A DNA stretch of 42,413 bases from Candidatus Methylomirabilota bacterium (lineage in GTDB: Bacteria > Methylomirabilota > Methylomirabilia > Methylomirabilales > 2-02-FULL-66-22), in NCBI GenBank assembly GCA_016209735.1, contig JACQVN010000051.1:1-42413 (forward strand), written 5' to 3'. The notes beneath the pieces were generated by a model, which made no database searches, was not told where the DNA came from, and was given only the letters and a program-made list of their open reading frames with translations. This document shows, piece by piece, positions 9,796 through 17,108 of the stretch. The position numbers and the translations under genes are program-made. Every line of letters starts with the position of its first letter. Within the stretch, counting starts at the first letter, position 1.

Positions 9796-10044
9796 CACCG
9801 CCGTTGAGGAATGAGCAAAAGACCGGTTAAGCACGCGCACTGTTCCCGGAGGGAAATCGACAAGCAGAAAGCGGTCGGCTCCATAGAGATAGTCTTCACC
9901 GCTCTCGTCGATCACTCGGAGATCTCCGTCTTACTCGGCTTCCTTGTCGGAAAGCACTCGATAGATCTTGTGCGGCTCAAGAGACGCAGGATATCCGGAG
10001 TTGTCGATGCACACCGCAAATCGTGTTCGTGTCGGCATGGCCAT
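9790..10044 (-). pseudogene. Small conserved-type gene broken by an internal TAA
   Basis: Reading the minus strand from ATG at 10044 gives MAMPTRTRFAVCIDNSGYPA..HKIYRVLSDKEAE, then an in-frame TAA at 9933-9931, then DGDLRVIDESGEDYLYG..RFLLVDFPPGTVRVL and a final TAA at 9792-9790. The two halves are in the same frame and read as one 84-codon protein of a common small hypothetical type (CIxNxGYPASLExxKIYR..KDGxLRVIDESGEDYLYP). A single substitution of a Lys codon to TAA would explain the break. GGGAG lies 8 nt before the ATG. Alternatives are a sequencing error or stop readthrough. Neither half is long enough to be found by length alone. The gene runs straight into the attC-like site. Confidence 0.65.
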
Positions 10045-10300
10045 GGTGAGCTCTCCCGGAGGTAACGCTTGCGAAGTTGGACGGCGGCGCAAGACTCAGG
10101 TACCAGCTATGGAGATTGTATCGGAACCCGGGGGCCGAGGGAAGGGGGTTGTCTCCGCCAGCCCCCAGGATGCGTGCCGGACCACGAGGGGCCTGCAGAG
10201 GCAGCGAGGACAACCCCTGCCCCGAAACGTACGGCGGAACCCGCGACGTGCATGGCCCATCTGTCCCGCCCTGGAATCGGGGTGCTACAGCGTGCGGCGC

Positions 10301-10486
10301 CTAGGTCTCGACGCCGAGGGGGTCCTGGACGTGGAGGGTAGCGCAGAAGGCCCAGAAGGTTCCGGGGGCGGCCAGGCCCGCGACGCTGCCCGCGAACCGG
10401 AGCTCTCCCCGCTCGAACGCCTGCTGTAACCCGGCGAGGACCTTCCCACAGAAGACCCGGGCCAGCGCCCGCACCTTAAGGGGAGC
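10301..10486 (-). pseudogene. IS91-family transposase remnant
   Basis: About 60 codons on the minus strand read LKVRALARVFCGKVLAGLQQ then AFERGELRFAGSVAGLAAPG and TFWAFCATLHVQDPL before a stop at 10301. This matches the characteristic V..LSR.FR.KFL..L..A...GELRF.G..A.LA.P..F...L..LR..DW segment of IS91-type (Y2, DDE-lacking) transposases. The upstream zinc-binding and downstream VVYAKPPFGGPE parts are absent. It is therefore a decayed internal fragment, consistent with past insertion in this island. Confidence 0.55.
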
Positions 10487-11151
10487 CCGATTGGAACCAC
10501 TACCTCCAGTCGTGCCCCAACAGCAGGAGGGCAACACCCGGGTGCGCGGGAACGGCGGGTCAGACCGGTTGAACTCAACCGCCCTGCCTGTGGTGCCGCA
10601 CGCAGACGGAGAGCGCCCGAGATACGCCACCAACACGGGGCGTTGCCGGGTACGCCAAGTTATCCTCGCCTCTATTCCGCCATGCAGAGACAGGGAGCGC
10701 CCTGCCCCCCAAGATCTCCGCGCCGCGTGACGAAGTCCGTCCGGTCTTGGTCGCCCCAGGGGCCGACCTGCCGGTCCAGACCCGGGCCCCTGACCTGATG
10801 GACGACGCCGGTCGTAGATTCCGGCCGAAGGAGGGAACCGAAGATTGCGACAGAAGGGTGGAAGCGAAAACTCCGGAGACAGTGCAGAAAAGCATCGAGG
10901 CCCGGCTGGCGAGGCATACTGTCACCCAGACAAGCATATCGTTAATACTGCTCCAACGTCCCACATGACAAGGCGGCCCGACGAGGGCGGGACGCCGCCG
11001 CGGAATGCCAGAGCCTCCTGGAACCGTAAAGCCACTCAAGCCGCGATGTCCCCCATTATAACGCTCAGAGCGGAGTTGCGGCTCCGAACCTGGGGAGGCT
11101 CTGCTGTGCCACGAGCCCTCCGGCCTCAATCCTGGGCGCCTGCCTTTCCTC
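10487..11151. other. Gene-free, decayed stretch
   Basis: No open frame here has a recognisable domain, a plausible Shine-Dalgarno sequence and sensible codon use together. The stretch between the IS91 remnant and the promoter of the TctC gene looks like degraded island DNA. The interval 10045-10300 on the other side of the remnant likewise shows nothing beyond some short direct and inverted G/C tracts. Confidence 0.5.
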
Positions 11152-11181
11152 TTGACACTCGCCTCCGATCCACCGGATACT
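11152..11181 (+). promoter_or_regulatory. Candidate sigma70-type promoter for the TctC-PrpD pair
   Basis: TTGACA at 11152-11157 is a perfect -35 box. GATACT at 11176-11181 (18-nt spacer) is a fair -10 box. It would leave a leader of about 150 nt before the start at 11340. No operator could be recognised. Confidence 0.45.
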
Positions 11182-11339
11182 CTCCCCCACCTCAGCGATG
11201 AGGCAGGCCGGGAGGCCTCGCAGCCCGAGGTCGGGCCAGCAGCCCCGGGTTGAGCGACCTTGCTGTCCGCAGGAGCTGCAATCGTGATGTGCCCGCGAAA
11301 AGTCCACGCCAAACATCCAGACAAGAACGGGAGGGGCAG

Positions 11340-12368
11340 ATGATTATGCGAAAGGTACTCTTGGGCATCATGTTCGTTGCCGTACTCGGAATGGGCTTGT
11401 CCCACATCGCTCGCGCGATGGCGGCTGCGCAGGACAAAGCGGGCGGTGCGGCAAAGACGGAGGCCATCGACTTCCCCTCCCGGCCCGTACGGCTCGTCGT
11501 GCCATTTCCGCCGGGCGGCGGCTCCGACGTCATGGCACGGCTTCTCAGTCGCGGCCTCACCAACAAGCGCGGCTATGTGGTGGCCATCGATAACCGCGGC
11601 GGCGCGGGCGGTATCATCGGTTCGGAGGTTGTGGCAAAGGCGCTGCCGGACGGTTACACGCTGGTTCTCGCGAACAACACCACACACGTGATGGCCGTCG
11701 CGCTCAGAAGAAAGCCGCCCTACGATCCTTTGCGCGACTTCACGCCGATTTCGATGATCACTGAAGCGCCGATGGTGCTTGCCACCTCGAAGACCCTTCC
11801 GCCCCGAACTATTGCCGAGTTGATCTCATACGCGAAGAGTAAGCCGGGCGAGCTCAACTGGGCGACTGGCGGGAGAGCCACTCAGACACATCTTGCGATG
11901 GAGGTATTCCTCGCCAATGCGGGTATCAAGGCTGCACACATTCCATATAAGGGTACCGGTCCGGGGTTCACCGCACTCATGAGCGGGGAAGCGCAAGTCA
12001 TGTTTGTCAATATTTCGGCTGCCTTGCCGTACGTGCAGAGCGGGACCATACGCGCACTCGGAGTGATGGGCGCCAAGCGCTCTGCGCTGCAGCCCGACAT
12101 TCCGACGATTGGCGAGTCTGGCGTCCGCGGGTTCGATACCAATATGTGGTTTGGCGTGCTGGGCCCTGCAAAACTTCCCGCCGCTATCGTGCGGAAGCTG
12201 CATGAAGATATTGTCGCGGCCATACGCGACGATGAAATCAAACAGCTACTGACGAGGCAGGGCGCCGAGGCGATCGGCAGCACGGCCGAGGAATTCGCCG
12301 CGTCGATCAAACGCGAACTGGATCAGTTGCGTCCCATCGTCGAGAAGCTCGGCCTCCACGAAGAGTAG
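11340..12368 (+). CDS. TctC/Bug-family periplasmic binding protein
   Basis: This 342-residue extracytoplasmic solute-binding protein belongs to the tripartite tricarboxylate transporter receptor (TctC/Bug) family, which binds small carboxylates and related compounds in the periplasm. A signal peptide spans residues ~1-30 (RKVLLGIMFVAVLGMGLSHI then ARAMA). Family signatures include FPSRPVRLVVPFPPGGGSD, NRGGAGGIIGSEVVAKALPDG, YKGTGPGFTALMSGEAQ and GVLGPAKLPAAIVRKL. The start at 11340 follows GGGAGGGG; an alternative ATG lies two codons later. TctA/TctB membrane subunits are absent, which is usual for Bug orphans. It precedes an MmgE/PrpD enzyme by 57 nt, so it may capture or sense that enzyme's substrate. 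Codon use is less GC-rich than in the surrounding chromosome, suggesting acquisition. Confidence 0.9.
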   Translation: MIMRKVLLGIMFVAVLGMGLSHIARAMAAAQDKAGGAAKTEAIDFPSRPVRLVVPFPPGGGSDVMARLLSRGLTNKRGYVVAIDNRGGAGGIIGSEVVAKALPDGYTLVLANNTTHVMAVALRRKPPYDPLRDFTPISMITEAPMVLATSKTLPPRTIAELISYAKSKPGELNWATGGRATQTHLAMEVFLANAGIKAAHIPYKGTGPGFTALMSGEAQVMFVNISAALPYVQSGTIRALGVMGAKRSALQPDIPTIGESGVRGFDTNMWFGVLGPAKLPAAIVRKLHEDIVAAIRDDEIKQLLTRQGAEAIGSTAEEFAASIKRELDQLRPIVEKLGLHEE

Positions 12369-12425
12369 AAGTATACCGAGGCATCTGAAGGCCGGTATGC
12401 GTCCAAATGTCAGAAAGGGGATCTT

Positions 12426-13799
12426 ATGATTCAGGATCAGACAGCCAAGCGGCTGGCCGAGTTTATCACTGGCCTTCGATATGAGGACATTCCGGGAAAG
12501 ACGTTGGAAAAGGCTAAACAGTTTGTTCTGGATATCGTACGCCTCGCAGTGTTGTGCTCAGAGCTGCCATGGGGCCAGCGCACCCGTGATGTGTTTGCAC
12601 AGATCGGGGGGAAGGAGGAAAGTACGCTTCTCGGCTTTGGAGACCGCTTGCCCGCCATCAATGCCGCGTACGTTAACGGCACGACTGCGCATGGGCTGGA
12701 AAACGACGACACCCACGTAGGCGCGATCAACCATCCCGGCGTTGCAGTTGTTCCGGCGGTGTTGGCCGTAGCCGAGCGAGAAGCTCTGGGCGGAACGGAG
12801 CTCCTGAGAGCAATGATTGTGGGATATGAAGTGATGATCCGGCTGGGAGTGGCACTGCAGCCTTCGCTGATGCGCGATCGGGGTTTTCATTGTACATCCG
12901 TCATGGGACACTTTGGCGCCGCAGCAGGTGCGGCAAACCTGTTGGGGCTATCGGCAGAACAGACAGCACATGCCTTGGCATACGCCGCCGCTTACGCGTC
13001 CGGGCTCCATAATTATACGTATGGCGGAATGATAAAGCACCTCCACGCCGGCAAGGCAGCAAAGGGTGGAGTAGAGGCGGCTCTTCTCGCGGCGGCGGGC
13101 CTTACCGGACCTCGAAGGATCTTCGAGGGGAAGAACGCATTCTGTAATGCGTACGCGGAACATTACAACGTAGACGCAATTACCGCGGGCTTGGGCGAGG
13201 AGTGGCGGACTCTCGAGGTACATCTCAAGCCTCATTGCACAAGCCGACACATACAGTCTTCAATTGAAGCGGCAGCAATCATTGCGTCAGAGCACGACCT
13301 CCACCCTTCGAGCGTCGCATCCATTGAAGTGCGCACTTCACCGGAGGGACAGAGTGTCTTGTCCACCGTGGCGCCGGTAGACGTTTTCGAGGTACTGGCC
13401 AGCATCCCATTCGCGGTGGCAACGGCCCTTTTCAAGGGCGGCTCGCGTACGCTCAAGGAATTTGTGCTATTCGAGGATCTCATGAAAGCAAGAGAGAATC
13501 CTGAAGTGCGATCCCTGGCAGAGCGCACTCATGTGCTACCCGACTCCGATTTCAGTTATACGAAGGGAGATTCAGAGGTTACCATTCAACTGAAGGATGG
13601 GAAAACACACACCAGGCGTGTCGACATTATTCATGGGAGCCCGGAGAATCCCTTCACCGCGCAGGAAGTCTATGATCGATTTGTCGCGCAGGCAGGGTCC
13701 GTGCTACCCAGGGAGCGAATGGTGGAGGCCGCCGACCTCATTTATCGCCTGGAAGCTGTGAAGGATGTCAAAGAAGTAACCCGTATGCTCCAGCGATGA
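12426..13799 (+). CDS. MmgE/PrpD family protein
   Basis: This 457-residue cytosolic enzyme is of the 2-methylcitrate dehydratase/cis-aconitate decarboxylase (MmgE/PrpD) superfamily; members dehydrate, decarboxylate or isomerise small polycarboxylates. The family hallmarks are visible: HGLENDDTHVGAINHPG near residues 91-107, the helical GHFGAAAGAANLLGL segment, MIKHLHAGKAAKGGVEAALL, and EVHLKPHCTSRHIQSSIEAA (family K-x-Y/H-P-x-C...). Length equals the family norm. AAAGGGG lies upstream of the ATG at suitable spacing. Only the TctC-like protein is adjacent; the other methylcitrate-cycle genes (prpB, prpC) are absent, so propionate catabolism should not be assumed. Codon use, with frequent A/T third positions, differs from the neighbours and points to horizontal transfer together with 11340-12368. 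Confidence 0.9.
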   Translation: MIQDQTAKRLAEFITGLRYEDIPGKTLEKAKQFVLDIVRLAVLCSELPWGQRTRDVFAQIGGKEESTLLGFGDRLPAINAAYVNGTTAHGLENDDTHVGAINHPGVAVVPAVLAVAEREALGGTELLRAMIVGYEVMIRLGVALQPSLMRDRGFHCTSVMGHFGAAAGAANLLGLSAEQTAHALAYAAAYASGLHNYTYGGMIKHLHAGKAAKGGVEAALLAAAGLTGPRRIFEGKNAFCNAYAEHYNVDAITAGLGEEWRTLEVHLKPHCTSRHIQSSIEAAAIIASEHDLHPSSVASIEVRTSPEGQSVLSTVAPVDVFEVLASIPFAVATALFKGGSRTLKEFVLFEDLMKARENPEVRSLAERTHVLPDSDFSYTKGDSEVTIQLKDGKTHTRRVDIIHGSPENPFTAQEVYDRFVAQAGSVLPRERMVEAADLIYRLEAVKDVKEVTRMLQR

Positions 13800-13886
13800 G
13801 GGCAAAGAGCGTTGAGTTGTTGAAGGCTATTTCACCGCAGACCAAATGTTGGCGTGATGGGGGACGCCCTTCACTAACTCAGAATC

Positions 13887-14894
13887 TCACTTCACCAGCT
13901 CATACTGATTCGCTCGGGCGATCGCCTCGCCTCGCTGGACGGCGTAGCCGATCCCGGATGGGCTCAAGTGAAGCCGGCGCGCCAGGGTGGTGAGGGGCAA
14001 GTCCAACTCCCGGACGGCCCAGAAGCAGAGCAGGCTGCGGGCCGTCACCTTTCGGGGTTGACGACCTTTGGCCATCACCTCCTGCGGCTCCATCCGGCAA
14101 AGCTCCGCCACACGCGCGACCACGCGGGCGAAGTCCACCCCTTGGCGTTGCAGTGCGTACTGTCGTGTGAATTGCTCGTTCGCCTGGGCGAGGATCGCCT
14201 CGACGAAATCGGTGTCGCCCAAGATCCGCTCATCCCCCATGACCGGTGTCTCCCGCCTGCCCCGGTGCTGCGTCACCGCCGCCCACCCACCGAGGCTGCG
14301 CATCAAGCCCCCGCCTACGAGGTCCGGCCGCCGGCCCTGTGGGATCCCGGCGCTCACGAAGGCCGCATAGGCAGCCCGAGCGCGCCCTTTCTTCTGTCCG
14401 AAGTATTGCAGCACGGTGGCCGTGGCCTGCCAGGGCCGGAGGAACTTTCCCAGCAGGGCGCTCTGCCCACAGTACGGGTACCGGTTCAACTCGGGCATAC
14501 TGGCGACGATCCTCGCCCGTAGAGGGTTCAGATGGATATAGCGGACGAGCTCCAAGAGGTAAGGCTCCTCCTGGCACACCACGGACTTGTAGCGGTTCTG
14601 GAAGAGCACGCCGCGCCTTTTGTGGCGGCGATTGAAACGCACCGCATAGCCGGTCAGCACGCGTCGCATCAGGGTCGCCAGTGGCCTTGTCCCTGTCCGC
14701 AGGAGCAAGTGAGCATGATTGGGAAGGAGAGCCCAGGCATAGCAGGCGGTCTGAGTGGCGACGAGGTGACGTGCGAGGCGGGCCAGGAAATCCTCGCGGT
14801 CGGTGTCATCCCGGAAGATGGTCCGCCTCTCGATGCCTCGGATCATAATGTGGTGCAGGACGCCGGGTGCGTCCAGCCGCCTTCCGCGTGGCAT
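13887..14894 (-). CDS. Y1 (REP-associated) tyrosine transposase
   Basis: This is a 335-residue HUH-superfamily single-strand transposase of the Y1_Tnp/RAYT group. The N-terminal ~180 residues carry the family pattern: PGVLHHIMIRGIERRTIF, YAWALLPNHAHLLLRT with the metal-binding H-x-H, RRGVLFQNRYKSVV, and YLLELVRYIHLNPLRA containing the candidate catalytic Tyr. The C-terminal ~80 residues (VVARVAELCRMEPQEVMAKG to ARRLHLSPSGIGYAVQRGEA) look like the DnaA-like/helix-turn-helix DNA-binding region found in a subset of these proteins. The start at 14894 follows GGAGGGG; the longer frame upstream lacks the conserved beginning MPRGRRLDAPGVLHH. RAYT proteins are normally domesticated single-copy genes that act on REP palindromes rather than on their own ends, which is relevant to the hairpins listed below. 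Confidence 0.9.
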   Translation of the reverse strand: MPRGRRLDAPGVLHHIMIRGIERRTIFRDDTDREDFLARLARHLVATQTACYAWALLPNHAHLLLRTGTRPLATLMRRVLTGYAVRFNRRHKRRGVLFQNRYKSVVCQEEPYLLELVRYIHLNPLRARIVASMPELNRYPYCGQSALLGKFLRPWQATATVLQYFGQKKGRARAAYAAFVSAGIPQGRRPDLVGGGLMRSLGGWAAVTQHRGRRETPVMGDERILGDTDFVEAILAQANEQFTRQYALQRQGVDFARVVARVAELCRMEPQEVMAKGRQPRKVTARSLLCFWAVRELDLPLTTLARRLHLSPSGIGYAVQRGEAIARANQYELVK

Positions 14895-14961
14895 GGTCCC
14901 CTCCAATACTGTCGCTGTTGGCCCAAGGTAACTGAATTGCTTACGGGCGTCCCCCAGCTTC

Positions 14962-15432
14962 TCATGGGACGGCAAGCGGGGCCAGGGCATCCGTCGGCCG
15001 GATGCGCCCCAGGAGGAGGGACACGGTCGAATCGCTCGGTCCTTTGGTGCCCACCAGGTTCATGCGGTCCTCCGACAGGGTGAGGGTCAGGTGGACGGGG
15101 TGGTCGACGTGGATGCGACCGTCCGGCAGGACCTTGGCGCGGAGCCGCATCGACCCCGGGGTGACAGACCCCTTCTTACCCTCGCCCCACGCGAGGAGGA
15201 CGGTGGCCCACTCCGGATGTTGTTGCTCCACCACCATGCGGCTGGGGATTTGCCCGTCCCACACCCCCTCCCAGACCCCGGAGAGGCCGCTGGTCTCGCT
15301 CGCGAGGGCTGGCGAAAGAGAAGCAATCCTGGTCTCAGCCATGGTGGCGTGGTGGTCAGGGAGAAGCCCATCGAACGTGATTCCTCCCAGGAAGAGCACT
15401 GCGATCATCATGGCGACCGCTCGGAATGTCAT
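14962..15432 (-). CDS. Small exported protein of unknown function
   Basis: This 156-residue protein starts MTFRAVAMMIAVLFLGGITF, a convincing signal peptide or anchor, preceded by AAGGAGG with 5-nt spacing. The mature part is beta-rich: GLSGVWEGVWDGQIPSRMVV, then LRAKVLPDGRIHVDHPVHLT and LTLSEDRMNLVGT. The W.G.W.G..P..M.VE pattern recalls small lipocalin-like or 'extracellular sugar-binding' hypothetical proteins, but I cannot name the family. It lies between the transposase and the response regulator gene with its own upstream spacer, and is probably transcribed alone. Confidence 0.65.
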   Translation of the reverse strand: MTFRAVAMMIAVLFLGGITFDGLLPDHHATMAETRIASLSPALASETSGLSGVWEGVWDGQIPSRMVVEQQHPEWATVLLAWGEGKKGSVTPGSMRLRAKVLPDGRIHVDHPVHLTLTLSEDRMNLVGTKGPSDSTVSLLLGRIRPTDALAPLAVP

Positions 15433-15695
15433 GGCAGCCTCCTTTTCGCTTCGCAGAGGGTCGATACCCCGCGGCTGGCCGCGCATCTCCTCACCGCGCC
15501 CTCCCCCCGGGTCGTCGCCTCAGGCGGGTGGGGGAGAAGGGGAGCGACCGGCAGGGTCTCTCCGATCAACTTGCCCCGATTTGCGTGAAAGCAGGTCGCG
15601 TGCCATCCCGGCCGCCGACTAGGGTTCCTGGTTTCGACGGGTTACGCTCCCGGGGGGACCCGGAGCGAGTATCCGAAGGGATACATCCGTATCAC

Positions 15696-15725
15696 CTGGT
15701 TTTTGCGCTGACGCGCAAAAACCAG
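15696..15725. repeat. Hairpin repeat A, copy 1
   Basis: CTGGTTTTTGCGC, loop TGAC, GCGCAAAAACCAG: a perfect 13-bp stem. On the minus strand it begins one nucleotide after the TGA stop of the response regulator gene (15729-15727). Five more copies are at 20791, 21169, 21467, 22306 and 34211. Confidence 0.9.
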
Positions 15726-15726
15726 C

Positions 15727-17106
15727 TCAGGAACCGCTTCGATTGGGTTCGCGGATGCCCATTTCCTTGAGCAGGCGCGAGAGGTAGGTGCGCTGGAGGC
15801 CGAGGGCATCAGCGGCCCGACTCTGGTTCCCGCCCGTCCGGGCCAGGGCGTCCTGGAGGAGCTGCCGCTTGAACTGTAGGACGGCTTCGTGATAACTCCC
15901 GAGGCTGGCCGCAGCCACGGCAGTGCCGGCAACCGGCTCGAAGATCGGCAGATCGTGCGGCTGGATTTCGGGCTCGGTGGACAGCGTGACGGCCCGCTCG
16001 ACGGCGTTCTCCAGTTCCCGCACGTTCCCCGGCCAGTCGTGCCGGGCGAGGAAGGCCATGGCCGCCGGCGAGACCGGCTTCGGCAACCGGCGAAGCTCGG
16101 CGCTGTACTTCTCCATAAAATATTGGACGAGCGACCCGAGGTCCTCCTTTCGCTCCCGGAGCGGGGGCAGCGTTAGCTTGACCACGTTCAGGCGGTAGTA
16201 GAGGTCCTGGCGGAACGTTCCCTGCTTCAGGAGCCGCTCCAGGTCGGTGTTGGTCGCGGCGACGAAGCGGAGGTTGCCGCGCAGAGTCCGGGTCCCGCCG
16301 ACCCGCTCGAACTCCTGCTCCTGGAGCAGGCGGAGGAGCTTCGCCTGGAGGGCCGGCCGGATGTCCCCGATCTCGTCCAGGAAGAGGGTGCCGCCCTCCG
16401 CCAGCTCCACCTTCCCCCGCTTGAGCTGATACGCCCCCGTGAAGGCGCCCTTCTCGTGGCCGAACAGCTCGCTCTCCAGGAGTTCCTCGGAGAGGGCCAC
16501 GCAGTTCACCACGACCAAGGGGCGCTCCTTCCGCGGGCTCCAGCGATGGATGGCGCGCGCCAGGATCTCCTTGCCGGTCCCGCTCTCCCCGCGAATCAGG
16601 ATGGTGGCATTGCTGGCGGCAGCCTGCTGCGCGGTGCGGACGACCTCCAGCATGGCGGGACTTCCGCCGATGAGCGGGCGATCCAGGCCGCAGAGCTCCG
16701 TCTGGAGCCGGGCGTTCTCCTCGCGCAGGGCGCAGCGCTCCAGCGCCTTGTTGATCACCACCTCCAGGTGGGCGGGGTCGAGCGGCTTGGGGATGAAGTC
16801 GTAGGCGCCGGCCCGCATGGCCTCCACCGCCTTCTGGGGGGTCCCCCAGGCGGTGATGACGATGACCGTGGTCTGGATCCCCTCGCTCCGGATGGTCTCC
16901 AGGATCTCCAGACCGCCAAGACCGGGGAGCTGCAGATCGAGCAGCGTGACCGGTGCAGGCTCCTGCCGGAGGGTCCGCAGCGCCTCCTGCCCGTCCGCGG
17001 CGCAGGTCACCTGGAAGCGCATGAGGCGGAGCCGGTCGGAGAGTAGCTCCAGGATGTCTGGGTCGTCGTCCACGACGAGGATGCGATACCGCTCGTGATC
17101 GGCCAT
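15727..17106 (-). CDS. Sigma54-dependent response regulator (NtrC/AtoC type)
   Basis: This 459-residue transcription activator has three domains. The receiver domain (1-120) carries the acidic pocket DDD13-15, phospho-acceptor D57 in LLDLQLPG, and the conserved Thr/Lys region ITAWG..KP. The sigma54-interacting AAA+ domain (~145-375) has Walker A GESGTGKE at 173-180, the sigma54-contact motif GAFTGA at 220-225, Walker [10 protein letters not shown] and the RLNVV/PPLRER sensor region. A Fis-type helix-turn-helix (~415-450) contains [21 protein letters not shown]. The protein should activate sigma54 promoters after phosphorylation by the adjacent kinase. Its ATG follows the kinase stop by 2 nt, so the two are translationally coupled. 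Hairpin repeat A abuts its stop. I found no clear sigma54 promoter (TGGCAC-N5-TTGC) in the window. Confidence 0.95.
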   Translation of the reverse strand: MADHERYRILVVDDDPDILELLSDRLRLMRFQVTCAADGQEALRTLRQEPAPVTLLDLQLPGLGGLEILETIRSEGIQTTVIVITAWGTPQKAVEAMRAGAYDFIPKPLDPAHLEVVINKALERCALREENARLQTELCGLDRPLIGGSPAMLEVVRTAQQAAASNATILIRGESGTGKEILARAIHRWSPRKERPLVVVNCVALSEELLESELFGHEKGAFTGAYQLKRGKVELAEGGTLFLDEIGDIRPALQAKLLRLLQEQEFERVGGTRTLRGNLRFVAATNTDLERLLKQGTFRQDLYYRLNVVKLTLPPLRERKEDLGSLVQYFMEKYSAELRRLPKPVSPAAMAFLARHDWPGNVRELENAVERAVTLSTEPEIQPHDLPIFEPVAGTAVAAASLGSYHEAVLQFKRQLLQDALARTGGNQSRAADALGLQRTYLSRLLKEMGIREPNRSGS

Positions 17107-17108
17107 GG

